Positions 14,601-27,351 of a DNA stretch of 64,000 nt are shown here, in pieces; within the stretch, counting starts at the first letter, position 1; the number at the start of each line of letters is the position of its first letter. A model generated the notes under the pieces. The model saw nothing but the letters and a program-made list of their open reading frames with translations, made no database searches and had not been told where the DNA came from. The stretch is from positions 33,446,245 to 33,510,244 of the forward strand of contig CM037862.1 of the NCBI GenBank assembly GCA_021292105.1, given 5' to 3'. The DNA is from Anadara kagoshimensis. Its lineage: Eukaryota > Mollusca > Bivalvia > Arcoida > Arcidae. The translations under genes and the position numbers were made by a program.

Positions 14601-17600
14601 AAAAAACTAGTTTTACTCAAATTTAATATATATAAGTTGATAAATGTTCTATTTTGGACACAGATAATAAATGATATTTCTAATAATCACATAAAACAAC
14701 CTTGTTTACTCAAATATATTTGATATCAATTGACAAAGTCTCTAATTTCATTCAAAGTTAAGCGTTGTTTTAATGTTATAAAAACATTATTAGCTAGGGG
14801 CAAGTCTGGCAATCCTTGACTTATCAAGTTTTATGGCCATCGCCCTAATATTGTTGATAAGTATGACGTGTATATGTAAAAATTTATCTTATATTTGACG
14901 TCGCCTCTTTTTATGTTTTCGTTCTCAATTTTAATTTTACACACGGTGGGTGTATCTAGCTAAACAGGAGATTTTTCCCTTTCATTGCAACCTGGCCTTT
15001 TTCCCTTGTTGATTTTTACATGTTTAACTTTGTCATTTTTTAAATCCTGCTTTTTGATCATGTTTAAACATGGAATGACATGCTTTTGTTTGAAAACTTA
15101 GTTTTTAATGTCATTGATTTTATCTAAAAATATGAAAATAAAATTTGTAGTTTGAAATATGAGTGTAATTTAATACTTGATGGTAGTCTTTAATGTTTCA
15201 AACTTAAATTCCTGGAGTTTAAATTTTTCATTATCATATAAAAATTGCAAAATTATCCCTTTTCATCATCGGTTTCCCAATGACTGCCCCTTTCGAAATA
15301 ATAACAATGTTTGTTTTATTGACATTAATCATTAATTTTTGTCATCGAACTGGAGTTAGTTGATACTTTTTTCTCATTTTTTTTATATTGATTGTATTGA
15401 TTTGTCTGTTACAAAGTTCCATTTTCCTTTCATTTCCAATTTTGAATACACATGTTGAGGTTGCAGCTAGTTAAACAGGAAGCGTTTATCCTTCCGTAGC
15501 ACCCGGCCTTAATTTCCTGGTTGAATTTCTCGTATTGAACTTGATTGGCGTGTTTTTAAAGTATTAACTTTGCTTTTGGATTTGATTTGGATGTGGATAA
15601 GTACATTTGTTTGCTCGTAATGTTAAAGATATGTCGGATATTGAAAAAATTAAAAACATCTAAGATCCAGATTTGGCTTTGCGAACGACAATAGTGATTT
15701 TTCTATCATTTAACACTGACTCCCTGAAGCTTTTCTTATTACATAATACACCTTACATGACTACAGATCATTGAGACACCTAAATCCATTAATCAGTAGC
15801 GCAGTTATTCAATCAGATAAAATTCCTTATTTTCCAAATACATGTGTATCTATATAACTCATTTAATGGTTATTTCTGCCGTAACAATAATTTAATTACA
15901 GGGATATTGCTAACCTAGGCTTATCAATGCCCTCAAAAAGTTTTATGTCCGTCATCACAGTATTTTTGATAAGTTCGATGTATTCGTGTCCTGGATTGCC
16001 CTTGAAATATTTGACGTTCCATAGTTCCATGTCCTTTTACACAATTTTGATTTCACACGTGGCAGGTGTAGCTAGCTAAACAGGAGGTGCTTACCCTTCC
16101 TTAGCACTGGCCTCACTTCCCTGGTGGATCTTCACGTGTCTAACCTGGTTTGTCAGTTCCAAAGTTTTGACTTTGCTTCTTAATTGTGATTTGGACATGG
16201 ATTATTATGTTTGTTTTTTATTTTTGTTATTTAATCACAATAAATGTTTCATTTTACTTAAACATAATCTCTTCTTTAGATTTGATAATTTGTCAAGAAC
16301 TTAATAAGGTTACCAAACATTTTAACAAGATGTAATTATTTTACAGAATTAGAAGACTTCGACTTGTGGCATTAACGTTCTCGAGAAGCTATGATTAAGA
16401 AATGGAATCCCTGGGCGACATGTTATGGCACAGCACTCTAATTAATATATCATGTCATCATTACACAATGCAGTACTTATAGACTTATTTTATCTTAAGA
16501 AAGAAATCAGAAGTATCGCCCGGGCAGTATTATACATTATACCACTAGTTTCAATACAACAGAGATTACGATTACGCATTCAAAACACCGGTATTATTTT
16601 ATGTTATAGTATCACAATGATCGTATTTGTCAGACACATGTAACAATATGTGGAAATTGATTGTAACAATTATCGACAGCATTAAATCTTAATTCTACAC
16701 ACGTCTGTTATATCAGGAAATAGCTTCAAGCAAGCAAGCAAAACTTGTTAAAATGCGTCGTAAGACTTAATCAAGATATCAGAATGATTTGTACAGATTG
16801 GTCCCTTGGTGATACGTGGGCTATTTATACTAAACCAAAAAATCTAAATATACACCTTTGACGTACCAAAATATATAGAACACATACTATAATGAATATG
16901 GTTTTAATATATTATTTATAAAGTAGCTATGTTGTCACAATATGAATTCACAATGAACCCAACACAGTAGACAAACAAACAATCAGTTGTCCTTTGTGTA
17001 ATACTAAGTCAGGAAAGTTAGTATGTCCTTTCAATTTTAACATCTGCTTATTTTTTTGCAAAATTTTATTTGATAAACATGTCTTAAAAACATCTAAAAC
17101 AAATCCATTCTATACATTTTATTCTATTAGTTATTAATAGTAACCATAATACATGCAAGATACATAAATGTTTTATTTTTACTAAAATATTATACAAAAT
17201 ACTAAAGCCACCAATAAATGATTATTTAAAATTATAGGCAATTAAAATGTATAAGGGTTGGTGACGGCAATATGGCAGGTCTAGGCTTATAATGACATAA
17301 GGACATAAATTGGCTATCACAATTACGTTGAATTTTGATTCCACACATAGTGTGTGTAGCAGCTATCCAGGAAGTGCTTACCCTTTTGGATCATCCTGTA
17401 GACATTAAGTGTTCAATTGTGTTACTTATTTTTTTTATTTTTCAACATCGACTAGTATGTTTGTTTTTGAATCAAAGCGTGTAATATACTTAAATTCCTA
17501 GATATCTAAAAAATATTCATATTTTCAAGAAATCGTTAAAAATCTAAGGGGTCAAACGTACTACGTGCATTTTGTATTAAAACAGTGCTCGCATTAAAAT

Positions 17601-20600
17601 ACAACACGACTACTTGAAGACAAAAACACAAGTTGTATACTAGTAGTGTTTGTTATACCCACAAATAATATATGATGAAAAGGAGGTCAACTTTATATTG
17701 CAGTCATTAAAACAGTTAATGCTATAATTGTTTTATAAAAATTGCCCTTTTAAACTTTCTTTTATTGTAGAGCGTGTACATTGTATTATAATATCTGATG
17801 TCAATCCATAAAGCATTTGTAATTCTTTTTAGCTCAAGTACATCATCGCATTTGCCTTAGTTTAGCAGTGAAGTTAAAAAAATGCCTAATCATATTCACA
17901 AATGACACAAATAAAGACATTCTTTCATTTTCCCACGGAGCGTTCATTGAATACAAATGCTACTAGTTCTAGTATATATTTTTAACGTTCTTTATCAGCA
18001 TTTGTAAACGCAAATAAAAAATTTAGTTTTTAGTTTTTTTTCTGAATAAACAAACTATAACTTGATATTATTGTTAAAAATCACAAAAACACGATGTTTC
18101 GGCTAAAGTATACCATTTACTCATTAAAAGACATAATGGTTGTGAAAATTACCTGGCAATATCTATTTATGAACAATAACACGAACTGCAAATTATTTAT
18201 CATGATATTACTCAACAAATCAAAATTTAAACAGGCTATAATCTTGTTTTTTTTATTCCACACATATTAATTAATGACACACTAACACAATGAACCAAAT
18301 GGGATTGGTTTTTTTTGAAAGATTTTGATTGAAGAAAGTCTAAATATAATATTTTGTTCTTTTGTTAAAACAATGAATACATTTTCACAATAATATATAT
18401 GTTTACGAGGGGCGTGCAGTTGTTTCTGACAGGTTTGTCAAAACAGAACAAAAAATGACAGCATCCTTGACATTTTAAGAAGTATTTGTAACATTTTATA
18501 AATGCCATAAATTTGAAATAAACTAAGAATATTAATTGTAACAGCGGGTAGCACGTCAAGTTTAAATGTCAACACGAATCTTTAACTTTGCATTGTGAAG
18601 GTTTACTGACCTAAGCAGGAATAAAAAGCTGCAAGAGTGGAGGTGTGGTGTTAAGTAGATCTCACCTGCATAGTTATAACTATTTCTTGGAAAAGAACAA
18701 TGAACTATTGCAAACAAGCTAGGAAACTTTCTGGCACAATCAGAGGCATTGTTATTCGTTAGCCTACAGTTTTCTTATTTGGCTACTGAGGTCCTCGTGT
18801 ATAAATGCTACATTTGTAACGTTCTAAATCAGCTTTTGGTAGTAATCATAGGATGTTTTTTCTTTTCTGTATTAGAGCTAGTAAACGTTTTTGTCCATTA
18901 ACCTACATTATAGTCATTAGATCACTGATAAACCTTCTACATGAATGTTAAATTATAAGTGATCTTAACCAAGGTTTGGATAATTAATTAGAATTTTTCA
19001 AGTAAATGTTTTCTGAGGATAACAAAGTGTAAATTTTTCGAAAACACCATTAAAAACCAATGCAATCACCTTGAACTTATTATTAGGCACAAAATCCATG
19101 TGTGAACATGAGGTGTGAATCATTTAAAGATAAAAACACTTACTATGACGAAGACAAAATACAACTGAACCGAACTACATCTAAGGTTTAGACCATGTCG
19201 ATTTATCTGTAAATGTTTCTTTTTACATCATTTTATTTCAGAGTTTTTGTTTTTATTAATTTCGCTTATGCTGGCAAAAGGTTTGAACATTTGAACAGCG
19301 GCATTATTAGTGGATTAAATGTACTTTGCATTAACAAGGGTTTCAGTAATGACAAACATAAAAGGTCAATAGAAACTAAAAATAAGTTTCTCTTCCAGGT
19401 AAAAACTGTGATTGTAGAAACAATAAACAAAGTATTTTATTCTTTTGTTAAAATATGGAATCTTTTATGGCCGTTGTGCCAATATTGTTGATAAGTGTAA
19501 TGTCTTGTATCGATAATTACAATGGATAAATGTAACTTCCCATAGTCCAACTTTCATTCTGAATTTTGTTTGCCAAAGCGTGTGGTGGTTGTGGCTATCT
19601 AGACGAGAGAACCTTGCCCTTCCGAAACAACCAATTTTGTGTGTTGAATTTAATTTGTCATTTTAAAGTTTTTACTTTGCTTAAGATATTGCTATTTGGA
19701 CATTGCTTAGTACGTTTTTTGGCGGCTGATTGAAATTGACTAATTTGTTTTGATTGATAGTGTGATGCATAATATTCTAAACAAGTTTGGCATTTCCAAT
19801 GATTACCGTATGCTATAACGAGCACGTAAAGATATGTTTTGCAAGTCACTCTTGAGACATTAACGAAATGGATTTAAGTAAAGTCAACCGAATAACCTGA
19901 CCGATATTAAGGTCTTCATAATGAATTGATTAATTCATCCTCAAAGTTATCGACAAAACATAACAAAAAGTAGGTTAAACAAAATAAAAATTTTAAAAAA
20001 TAAAGACAAAAACCCAGTGCAATTATGGAGTCATTTGAAACATTATATATTATTTACAAATGGTTTTGACATTTAAAGAAATGGAGATATAACAAATTAA
20101 ATAAATACAACCATATGAAGATAAATTATTTGAAACATACAAAATTAAATCAGTATGTTCGTGTAATTGATGAAAGTGCACATTTAATTGTGATTGTTGC
20201 TAGTGTTTCCAGCACTGAAAGCCATATTGGTTTTTTTTCGGTGTATGCAAAATACAAGGTAATAACACAGCTCGATGGTAAAACAAAAACTAACAAAGGC
20301 GGAAAATAATTAAAATTAGGAACAGAAGAAAATAATAAAGTAAGAATTGCGATAACTTTTTTCTCATTTATTTAAAAAATCAATACATTTTATTGAAATT
20401 TTGGCGAAATAATAACTTGCATCAGCCAAGTTCACAATTATAAGGTTATATATTAATCAGTCCACAAGCCTCGCATTCACTACCCGGAGATATGCCATAA
20501 ATCTAAAAACTGTTCACACATTATACACGAATAAGAAATTTATAACCGCGTGTTTCTCGATAATTTTAGAATCCGTTACATCTTATTGGGGAAGGGTTAT

Positions 20601-23600
20601 TGACTTAAGCCGGGGCCAATACCTTGTCGGAGCAGAGTCCTTGTGTTGTGTCATTACTACCTTTTTGGATAATGGAGAACCCGTTACACCAAGAAAAACA
20701 TTCTAATTTTACAAACGAACTAGCAAACTGTCTTATTAAATGATTAAATGTGATGAAATTGAAATGTTCACGTTATCATTCTGAATTAGACCTAGTTAAT
20801 TTTCTGGCACCGCCGTCATCGATAAACATTTCAGTCAGTAAGCCATTTTAGAAACCTTCTATTTACTAGTAAATGTGATATCATAAATGTTTTAATCAGG
20901 TTTTTAATTATTAATTGATATTTGAAATATTCAAGTAAATTTTTTTTTCTTTGTTTCTACACACGTGACGGGTGTAGCTAGCTAACAGGAGGTGCTTACC
21001 CTTCCGGAGCACCCGGCCTCACTTCCCTGGTGGAAGTTCAAGTGTCTAACCTAACTTGTCAGTTTCAAAGTTTTTACTTTGCTTCTGGATTGTGATTCGG
21101 ACATGGATAAGTATGTTGTTTTTGATTTCTTTCTTTTTTCATTTCTTTCTTTCCTTCTTTTATCGCATTGTATAAAACCTCCACATTTGCTGCTTTTGTG
21201 TTTAAATCTTTCACAGACACATAGTTAGTGTAAACATTCGAATGAGTAATCTTTACGTGAACAACATCACGAAAGGTGTTGGCTTCAACTCAATATAACC
21301 GAAATAAATAACAATATTGTTTAGATGCGAAAAACAACATTTGAAGGCAACAAATGAAAAACATGACTATTATAACCTTTCTTTTTTATGCAAATAATAA
21401 GCAAATATATTCCAAATTGTAAAATGGAGCCTTTTAAATCCTGAACCATTTACAAGTTTGCTACTAGTTTAAAGAACGAATATGACAAAGCTTCCCAAAG
21501 AATATCATAAACTCAGTAGGCAATATTTGTGCATTATCAGAAAAAATACTATTGTCTAATTTTGCTGCTAACTAAAAATATTAAAATTGTCAAAAATTAA
21601 GGTATAATCCAAGAAACCAAATATTTCCTTAGCTAAATTTGGTCCTTTAGATATTTGTTCAGCCACTGGAAAAAGTTTTAGTTTCACAATTTTGGTCCAA
21701 GCCCTACTGATAAGGAATTGTATTTCTAAACAGCTGTCTAGTACTGTAAACTTAACACAGGTATAATGTGTAATTTAAATCACTGGATTAATATCTATGT
21801 CGTTGGAATAAGCATCTCCGATGATATCATAAACTCAGTAGGCAATAATTTTGTATTGTCAGGACAATATCAAAGTTTTAATTTGCTACAAGCCAAAAAT
21901 CCTCAAAAATTTATCATTACCCCTGGCAAAGGCTTTGGTTGTACTACTGAAGAGGAATTGTATTAAGAAACGACCGTCTGTAAAACGGCTGTAAAGTTAA
22001 CACTGGTATAATATGTAATTCAATAAATTGCATATGAAGCACCACGTGTATTTGAAACACATAGTTAAACCAGTAGGTTTGTACAATTGTGTTGAAAGTG
22101 CTTATCTCATTGCGATTTTCCTAACAACGACAGCCATGTTGTTTATCTTCAGTATGCAAAATACAATATCATAGCATCGCCCTATTAAAAGACGGAGCAA
22201 TAATTAATTAGTTTATTGTGATTATTTTTTCCAAGTTTTAGAAAAATAATGATTAAAATTTAAAAAAAAAACACCGTGAAATTGTTCCTGAATGTGTCGT
22301 AAATAAGATTGACAACGTTGCATAAACGTGACAACTGAATAAGCGAGTTTCCTCATTCAGGTTAGAGACCCTAACAGCTTATTGTTTATTAATAAAAGCA
22401 GGCCCAAATCGGGAAGTAATAACCTACATGATGTGCAGTTCGATGTCCTAAGTATTGATTTATTTTGAAAATCGTGATTTCTTCCTTTCGGGTGATGAAG
22501 GCAAGCGAGGATCCATACCCTACCCTTGACAAACGAACAAGCAAACTGTCTTTCACAACGAGAGCAGCTGAGTTTCGTAAGCCTATAGTTTAATAACTAT
22601 ACCTTAATCTATTAGGGTGAATTTTGGGAGTGTATATACAAAGCCAAGACTTATTTCCACTTATATCGAGAGCGCTAACATTTGGATGATGGAGGAAACA
22701 CGAGGCACCAAAGAAAAACAACAGACCTTAGGCAAACGAGTTAGCAAACTCTGAAAACAATGAGAGCCGTTTAATTCTCTAGACCAGTAAGGGGCTTTGT
22801 ATGTAATTATTACATTTTGAACATTTTAAACCAGGTTTTAGATAACCAAACAAAATTTTCCAAAAAATATTTTCTGGGAAAATCAAAAACAAACATACTA
22901 ATCCATGTCCGAATCACAATCCAGAAGCAGAGTAAAAACTTTGGAAGTGGCAAGTTAGGTTAGATACGTGACCTTCCAACTCTGTTTAGGTAGCTACACC
23001 TGCCACGTCAGTCATCAGAAAAAGTATTTCTATATAATTGTATAAGACCTTAAACATGATGTTCAACTCATCGAGGGACAAATTGTTTGTGCAGCAATCC
23101 GCATGAGTATTCTATATGTGAATAAAATCACGAGGTGTTAATAATTAATCAAGCTACAACTCAATGTAACCAAACAATAATTTGTTTTTATGTCTATTTT
23201 GGGTTCGTATATTTGGTCCTGGTCTTTTATCAGAAAAGTGTTTTATCTTTACAGGGTCTACGTTGAATTATTACAAAACAAAAACAAACATACTAATCCA
23301 TATCCGAATCACAATCCAAAAGCAAAGTAAAAACTTTGGAACTGACAAGTTAGGTTATACACGTGAACTTCCACCAGGGAAGTGAGGCCGGGTGCTCCGG
23401 AAGGGTAACCATCTCCTGTTTAGCTAGCTACACCCGCCACGTGTGTAATCAAAATTGTGTGAAAGGAACATGAAACTATGAGACGTCAAAAATATCAAGT
23501 GCAATCCTGGACACAGAGACGTCAAACTTGTCAACAATACTGTGATGACGGCCATAAAACTAAATGAAGTTTGATTACCTAGACGGTCTTATTGAAATAC

Positions 23601-26600
23601 AAATACCCAATCAGTACTAGTGGTGACTGTAGAAATCCAGATGTAATGAAAAAAGGACCAAAATTATTTTACCAATTGCACCTAAAGCAATACTTTGATT
23701 GATAGCATAGGTTTTATTTTGAAAAGAATTTAAATAGATTTTCAAAGCTTTATAAATTTTGGCGAAATACCGATAAAACATGAACAGACCTTTGCAATAC
23801 GACCTTGAAAACTTTCTGGCGCAACGAGAGACCATGTTTAAGCCTATCTTTACTCGTTACTCTTTACTCACGATGTCAATGAGCCGCGATGTTATCTTAT
23901 GAAATAGTAATGCATTATTAAGCGGCATTCTTTCAGCCGACAATGACTCTGCAATGCATAAATGACAGGTATTCTCATTAGCTCAGCCAATTAGGGAAAA
24001 TAAAAACATAGTGATAAATAACCATTATTATGTATTCGGTGTGACGCAGGGAATGTCAAATAAATAATTTTGATTTTGAACTTCTTTCTATATTAATATT
24101 ATTATTACTGAAAAAATTACTGTTTGTGTCATTATAACGTAACTTTAAACTATTTATATTCATCCTTGTTAGGGGACATTATAAAATGCCGTAACCTGTT
24201 ATTCACCTCCGTTTCTAGGCATATTTTGATCGCTGATTTCTAATTAAATAAAATGCTATTTCATGCCATACAAGGTAAATAATAATAATTTTTGAATCAC
24301 CATGCCGACAAACTTCAAACGTCGAACAATGACATAATGTCCAGTAACAAGTTTAAAACTGGAATTATAATTGTGACAAGCACAATGACGAAAGTCTTCC
24401 ACCACCCCGACAATTTTCACCCATTTGTGACCACCAGAAGTAGCTAGCACATTCCTAAAACCATTAAAAGTTCAAATGTGATAATTTTATTCACTTGAAA
24501 AATTAGGTTTTCAAGAACATCACATAACATTCTTTGAAGAACTTAGCCAATATTGCACAATATGTAGGGGTTTTTAAGCAAATACAATATGTAACTCAAT
24601 CAAAATTTTAATCAAAATTAAAGATATTTATTATTTAGTTTTTATTTCTTTATTTTTACTACAATTATATAAAGACTCTAGAAGACCATTCTACGAAATT
24701 TGACTTATTGTTCTAAAATATATTTGTTAACTTAAAAATTCTGTAAAATCTTTAGTTTATTATCAAACATTATTATCCATACATAGTGGATTTAAACTTA
24801 CAGCACAAGACGGCCGTTTCGGAAAAGATTTTCTCATCAGTAGTGCTTGGCCACAATTGTGAAACCAAATTTAGCGAAGGAAATACTTTGCATGAGGGAG
24901 TATAGTCTAGTTTTTGAGGATTTTTAGATTTTAACTAGCAGCAAATATAGACTATAATAAGTTTAGTATACAGTCACAAATGTTGCGAAACAATACCACA
25001 ATTTAGAATAATTATCTATGGCTAGTTCAGCATGACGATACAATTTTATCCCTTGGTTTTCAGAAAAGTAAGAAAAATAAAATATTTATATCTTGTTCGG
25101 TTACAAATGGGTTGTTAAGTTCTATTTAAGGAAATCGTGTGTTCATAGATGTCGTGTAAGCAAGCATAAGATCGAAGATCCCATGCTAACATCAATAAGG
25201 TAACATTGAATTATGTTCGTTACCGCTAATTACCTGGTCGCATAAGGGAATATTTCCATTGATATTATGATATATATAAATACGTCATAAAAAGTCAATA
25301 TCGCTTTTCATTCTTTATACAATACGGGCCTGTTGAAAGTTTAACACTATTCTAACGAATTAGTGTAAAAAAATCAGATCATCTCGGCGCCTCGTTAGCT
25401 ACGGTTATCTTGACAGCTTCTGTGTATCTCTCGTCTGCTTTCCAGTCACTGGATATCCGTATCTATGCCGCTCGGCAGCCGAGTATCGACTCATATTTGT
25501 TAATTTAGTTTTAAACTTTCCACATGTTTGTACTGTATTTGTTGTTCTTGGTGTCAACAAGGTTTTACCATCTTGCACAATACTCGGCCAAAAACAATTC
25601 AACGTGTGAAAACACATTTTTTGAATTGAAAAGAAGTAAGTTAATTGAAAAACGCAAAACAACAAACAAGAAATGGTGCGAAAATTGAAAATCCGTAAAA
25701 TAAACCTGTCAGAAATGAAACACTGAGCCAACAAAAAGGTGTCGAAACTTGTCTGCCGAGGAGCAAGATTCTGATAGCTATTACGTAGTGAGCGAAAAAC
25801 GGATCGAGACCTGCCGAAAAGCTGTCCAGGTATAGCTTCGTTCCCTCTTATCCTACAGAGGGCGCGGTGGCCTAATGGATAAGACGTCAGTCCTCAAGTC
25901 CAGGGTCTCTCACCGCTGTGAGTTCGAGTCCCGCTCGGACCACATGTGGGAAAGTGAATTTTCCTTACCGTTGGCCTTTACTGATTCACCTGGTATCAGT
26001 ATAATGGACTGGGAGAGTGGTACGCTTGTCTGCGGCGTACTGACTCTGTGAGCTAGCACGGTAAAGTCGCCCTGAGTGCGCGCTAGTACAAGGCAGACCA
26101 TACAACACATACGTACACTCGCACTTCACATGCATACACAAAAATTGTTCATAGATTAATCCATAGATATTAATTAAATAGTTCTTGTCGCGAATAGCTG
26201 AAAAATTGCTGATGCGACGTTAAGCAACATTCAACCAACCAACCATTCTATTCCTACATTTGATAAATACCTACAAATTTTAAGAAATTTCATGTATGAA
26301 TAAAAGGAATAGTACCTGATTGTTGTATCAGTTTTAAACTACCGTATACAGGTAAATAACATTCACCTAAATAAGACCCCTCCTAAATTCACCAGGATTT
26401 AGTGAAAAATAAAAAGGAATAAAAAGTTGTTGTGGTTTTTTTTTTTTTTTTTTAAATATTATTTGATTTGTTTTATAAATATATATTTTGAACAAAGCTT
26501 GCAAGACGTGCACAGAAATATTGTAAGTTACAGAACATATTAACCTTTTAATTGGCAGAGAAAGGATTAGAAAAAAAATTGCAAATACTGTAACACTTTT

Positions 26601-27222
26601 TATTTCAAGTTAAGAATCAATAATAAAAAAAAGAGGCGAAATGGGCATTTATTAGGTTGACCACGAAATTCATAAACTTAATTCTATAATGCTAAACTAA
26701 CACCTATTGTATTTTGCGTGTAGGAAAAGAGGGAATACTGTTTTTTTTTAAATGCAGGAATAGAGGGAAGACATCCAGATTCAAGTTAAGTATTAATAAT
26801 AAAAAAAGAGGCGAAATGGGCATTTATTAGGTTGACCACGGAATTCATAAACTTAATTCTATAATGCTTAACTAACACCTATTGTATTTTGCGTGTAGGA
26901 ATAGAGGGAATACTGTTTTTAAAGTGTAGGAATAGAGGGAAGACACCCAGGTAAAGTCAATGTGAGCCACTGAGATGAGCTGCCGATTCGGTACTAATTC
27001 GTTAGACTATTGATAAGTATTGAAAGGTCTGTACTGTATTAGGAATATTGATTGTAATGCTTCTGATTTTGGAATACGCCAGGTTGTGTAATTGTAGTTC
27101 TGGAGGCCCCAAGAACCACTTAAGTTGACCCTAACTACTCGCAGCATTATTTTAAATGCCCCTTTAGAGTTTTTAAGCCGTGGCTTTATTTACATGGATT
27201 GAAAATAAATATATTTTTGTAT

Positions 27223-27259
<37 letters not shown>

Positions 27260-27296
27260 TTTATTTATTTGTTTATTTATTTATTTATTCATTCAT

Positions 27297-27351
<55 letters not shown>

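Noticed and set aside
24256..24450. Minus-strand ORF starting MLATSGGHKWVKIVGVVEDF, with an acceptor-like TTTTAG before it
   Set aside because: Composition looks coding, but there is no good donor, no recognised domain and no neighbouring exon in phase. Could be an exon of an unknown gene or decayed element; not supportable.
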